The notes under the pieces were generated by a model that was not told the DNA's origin, made no database searches, and was given only the letters and a program-made list of their open reading frames with translations. A stretch of DNA of 64,000 nucleotides from Liolophura sinensis (Eukaryota > Mollusca > Polyplacophora > Chitonida > Chitonidae), in NCBI RefSeq assembly GCF_032854445.1, contig NC_088303.1, positions 18,049,501-18,113,500 on the forward strand. The letters run 5' to 3'. The position numbers and the translations under genes were made by a program. Positions 50,426 to 64,000 of this stretch are shown piece by piece (positions within the stretch are counted from its first letter, which is position 1; the number at the start of each line of letters is the position of its first letter).

Positions 50426-51215
50426 ATTCTCTACCTTAATTCTCAGCAATAAAAGCGGATCAAATCGGTATATGCTATAACTCATCTATTTTGTCGTATA
50501 TTCTCTTCAGATCTTAGCCCTATATTGTGCACACTAATTTGACTATAGATCAGGGTATAGGACATTATTGCAGTGTCGTGCAATTACCAGGAGAGTAATA
50601 CGAGGAACGCTTACGGCATATATCAAGATGTATATACCTCCACGGTTACACGGATAACTGGTCTCGTAATTAGTGAACGTAATCCAGAAATGAGCATACC
50701 CGACGGCCTTACTGATTCAGAGAAATAAAATTAATAAAGACATATTGGATGAAATATGTCCCTTCACTGCCAAGCAAGTTAATTAAAAGTTGAGTAACGC
50801 GACTAGCATAGAAACAATTAAGCAAAGAGGAATGAGTTGTGCTGTAAATATGCTTATTGCTCCATTAATCATTCTTGTCAAAGCTTACACATGTGGGTCT
50901 GTGATTATTTGTTTGTTGTTTATGTTATTTTCAAACTTTTAAGGAATTTAACGCAACTTTTGACGTTTTGATGTTCATTTATTACATGTGACTAACGTGG
51001 ACAGCGCGCATTTCCCACCCGTACATGGTTATCCCCCATCGTGCCCATCGCAGCGTGGTTATTTCCCCCTGATTGATCATTTGCGACATAGTTCCAACTT
51101 ACGGCAGAGCTCAAAACATTCAACAACGTGCTTTATCGTTTCAGACAGACGGTTAGCTGGGCTTAATGCGTGGAGATTTCACCTTTGTAAAGAAGTTGTT
51201 AAATGACAAATGTAA

Positions 51216-63770
<12,555 letters not shown>

Positions 63771-64000
63771 GTAAGTTGCTAAATATGGAGCATGGATATT
63801 ATGATTGTCCGTCTAGAATAGTTATAATCTTCGTGAACCTGAAACTTAAGCAGATCTAACCGCTGCAGTTATCTGAGTTATGCCAGGCTGCCATGTTGGT
63901 CATTCTGTGTGTTGGAGTTTGTATTATGTGCTAGCTTGCCCGTGTTAAAATGAACTGACCTCTGTTACATGCAGTGTAAAATACTTACCTATGTCTTTAA

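Larger units (their letters stand above)
43822..51215. other. Gene-poor region upstream of aquaporin and TANGO6
   Basis: The two genes diverge from this 7.4-kb region. No exon with family similarity was seen. It contains a 24-bp palindrome (44.55 kb), a 107-bp tandem array (45.8-46.4 kb), two SINEs (47.25 and 48.29 kb) and a (TATG)n(TTAT)n run (50.38 kb). The part near 43.8-44.5 kb is likely the aquaporin promoter/5' UTR (E-box CACGTG near 44163; TATAAA on minus at 44445-44440), and about 51.0-51.2 kb the TANGO6 promoter/5' UTR. These promoter assignments are guesses from position. Confidence 0.4.

Overview
This is a stretch of animal nuclear DNA, almost certainly from a lophotrochozoan and most likely a mollusc. 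The genes have many small exons with GT/AG introns. The AT-rich introns and intergenic spaces are filled with tRNA-derived SINEs of the kinds common in mollusc genomes, fold-back elements, minisatellites and microsatellites. No bacterial, viral or long retrotransposon coding sequence was seen. All exon boundaries below were worked out by reading splice sites and codon phase and comparing with remembered family sequences; none was checked by alignment software or RNA data.

Four protein genes are recognisable. (1) The 5' part of the ribosomal protein gene RPL14 (eL14) lies on the minus strand (702-5788; the 3' end is off the left edge). Its introns carry four related C/D box snoRNA genes. (2) A complete 12-exon LDHD gene (mitochondrial D-lactate dehydrogenase, FAD-linked, 495 aa) lies on the plus strand (6077-20966). 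It starts head-to-head with RPL14 from a shared promoter of about 290 bp holding a CRE palindrome and the RPL14 TOP start. (3) A complete 3-exon gene for a water-selective, AQP4-like aquaporin (330 aa) lies on the minus strand (29761-43821) with a 12.3 kb first intron. (4) The first 13 exons of TANGO6 (TMCO7) lie on the plus strand (51216-63770, 1063 codons); the last exons are off the right edge.

Between and inside the genes: 1-5.8 kb, RPL14 introns with snoRNAs and two SINE insertions; 6.2-20.8 kb, LDHD introns with SINE pieces, a fold-back element and a decayed snoRNA copy; 21-24 kb, the likely LDHD 3' UTR with a 63-bp tandem repeat; 24-29.7 kb, a gene-poor gap with a possible THAP-like relic; 30.9-43.1 kb, the aquaporin intron with minisatellites, SINEs and a palindromic MITE; 43.8-51.2 kb, a gene-poor gap with a 107-bp tandem array; 51-64 kb, TANGO6 with several SINEs, a minisatellite and a partly duplicated exon. 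The genes belong to separate pathways (ribosome, mitochondrial lactate metabolism, water transport, secretory/RNA polymerase assembly), so the window is a normal piece of euchromatin rather than one functional cluster. The most novel-looking element is the RPL14 snoRNA family and its escaped copy in LDHD.
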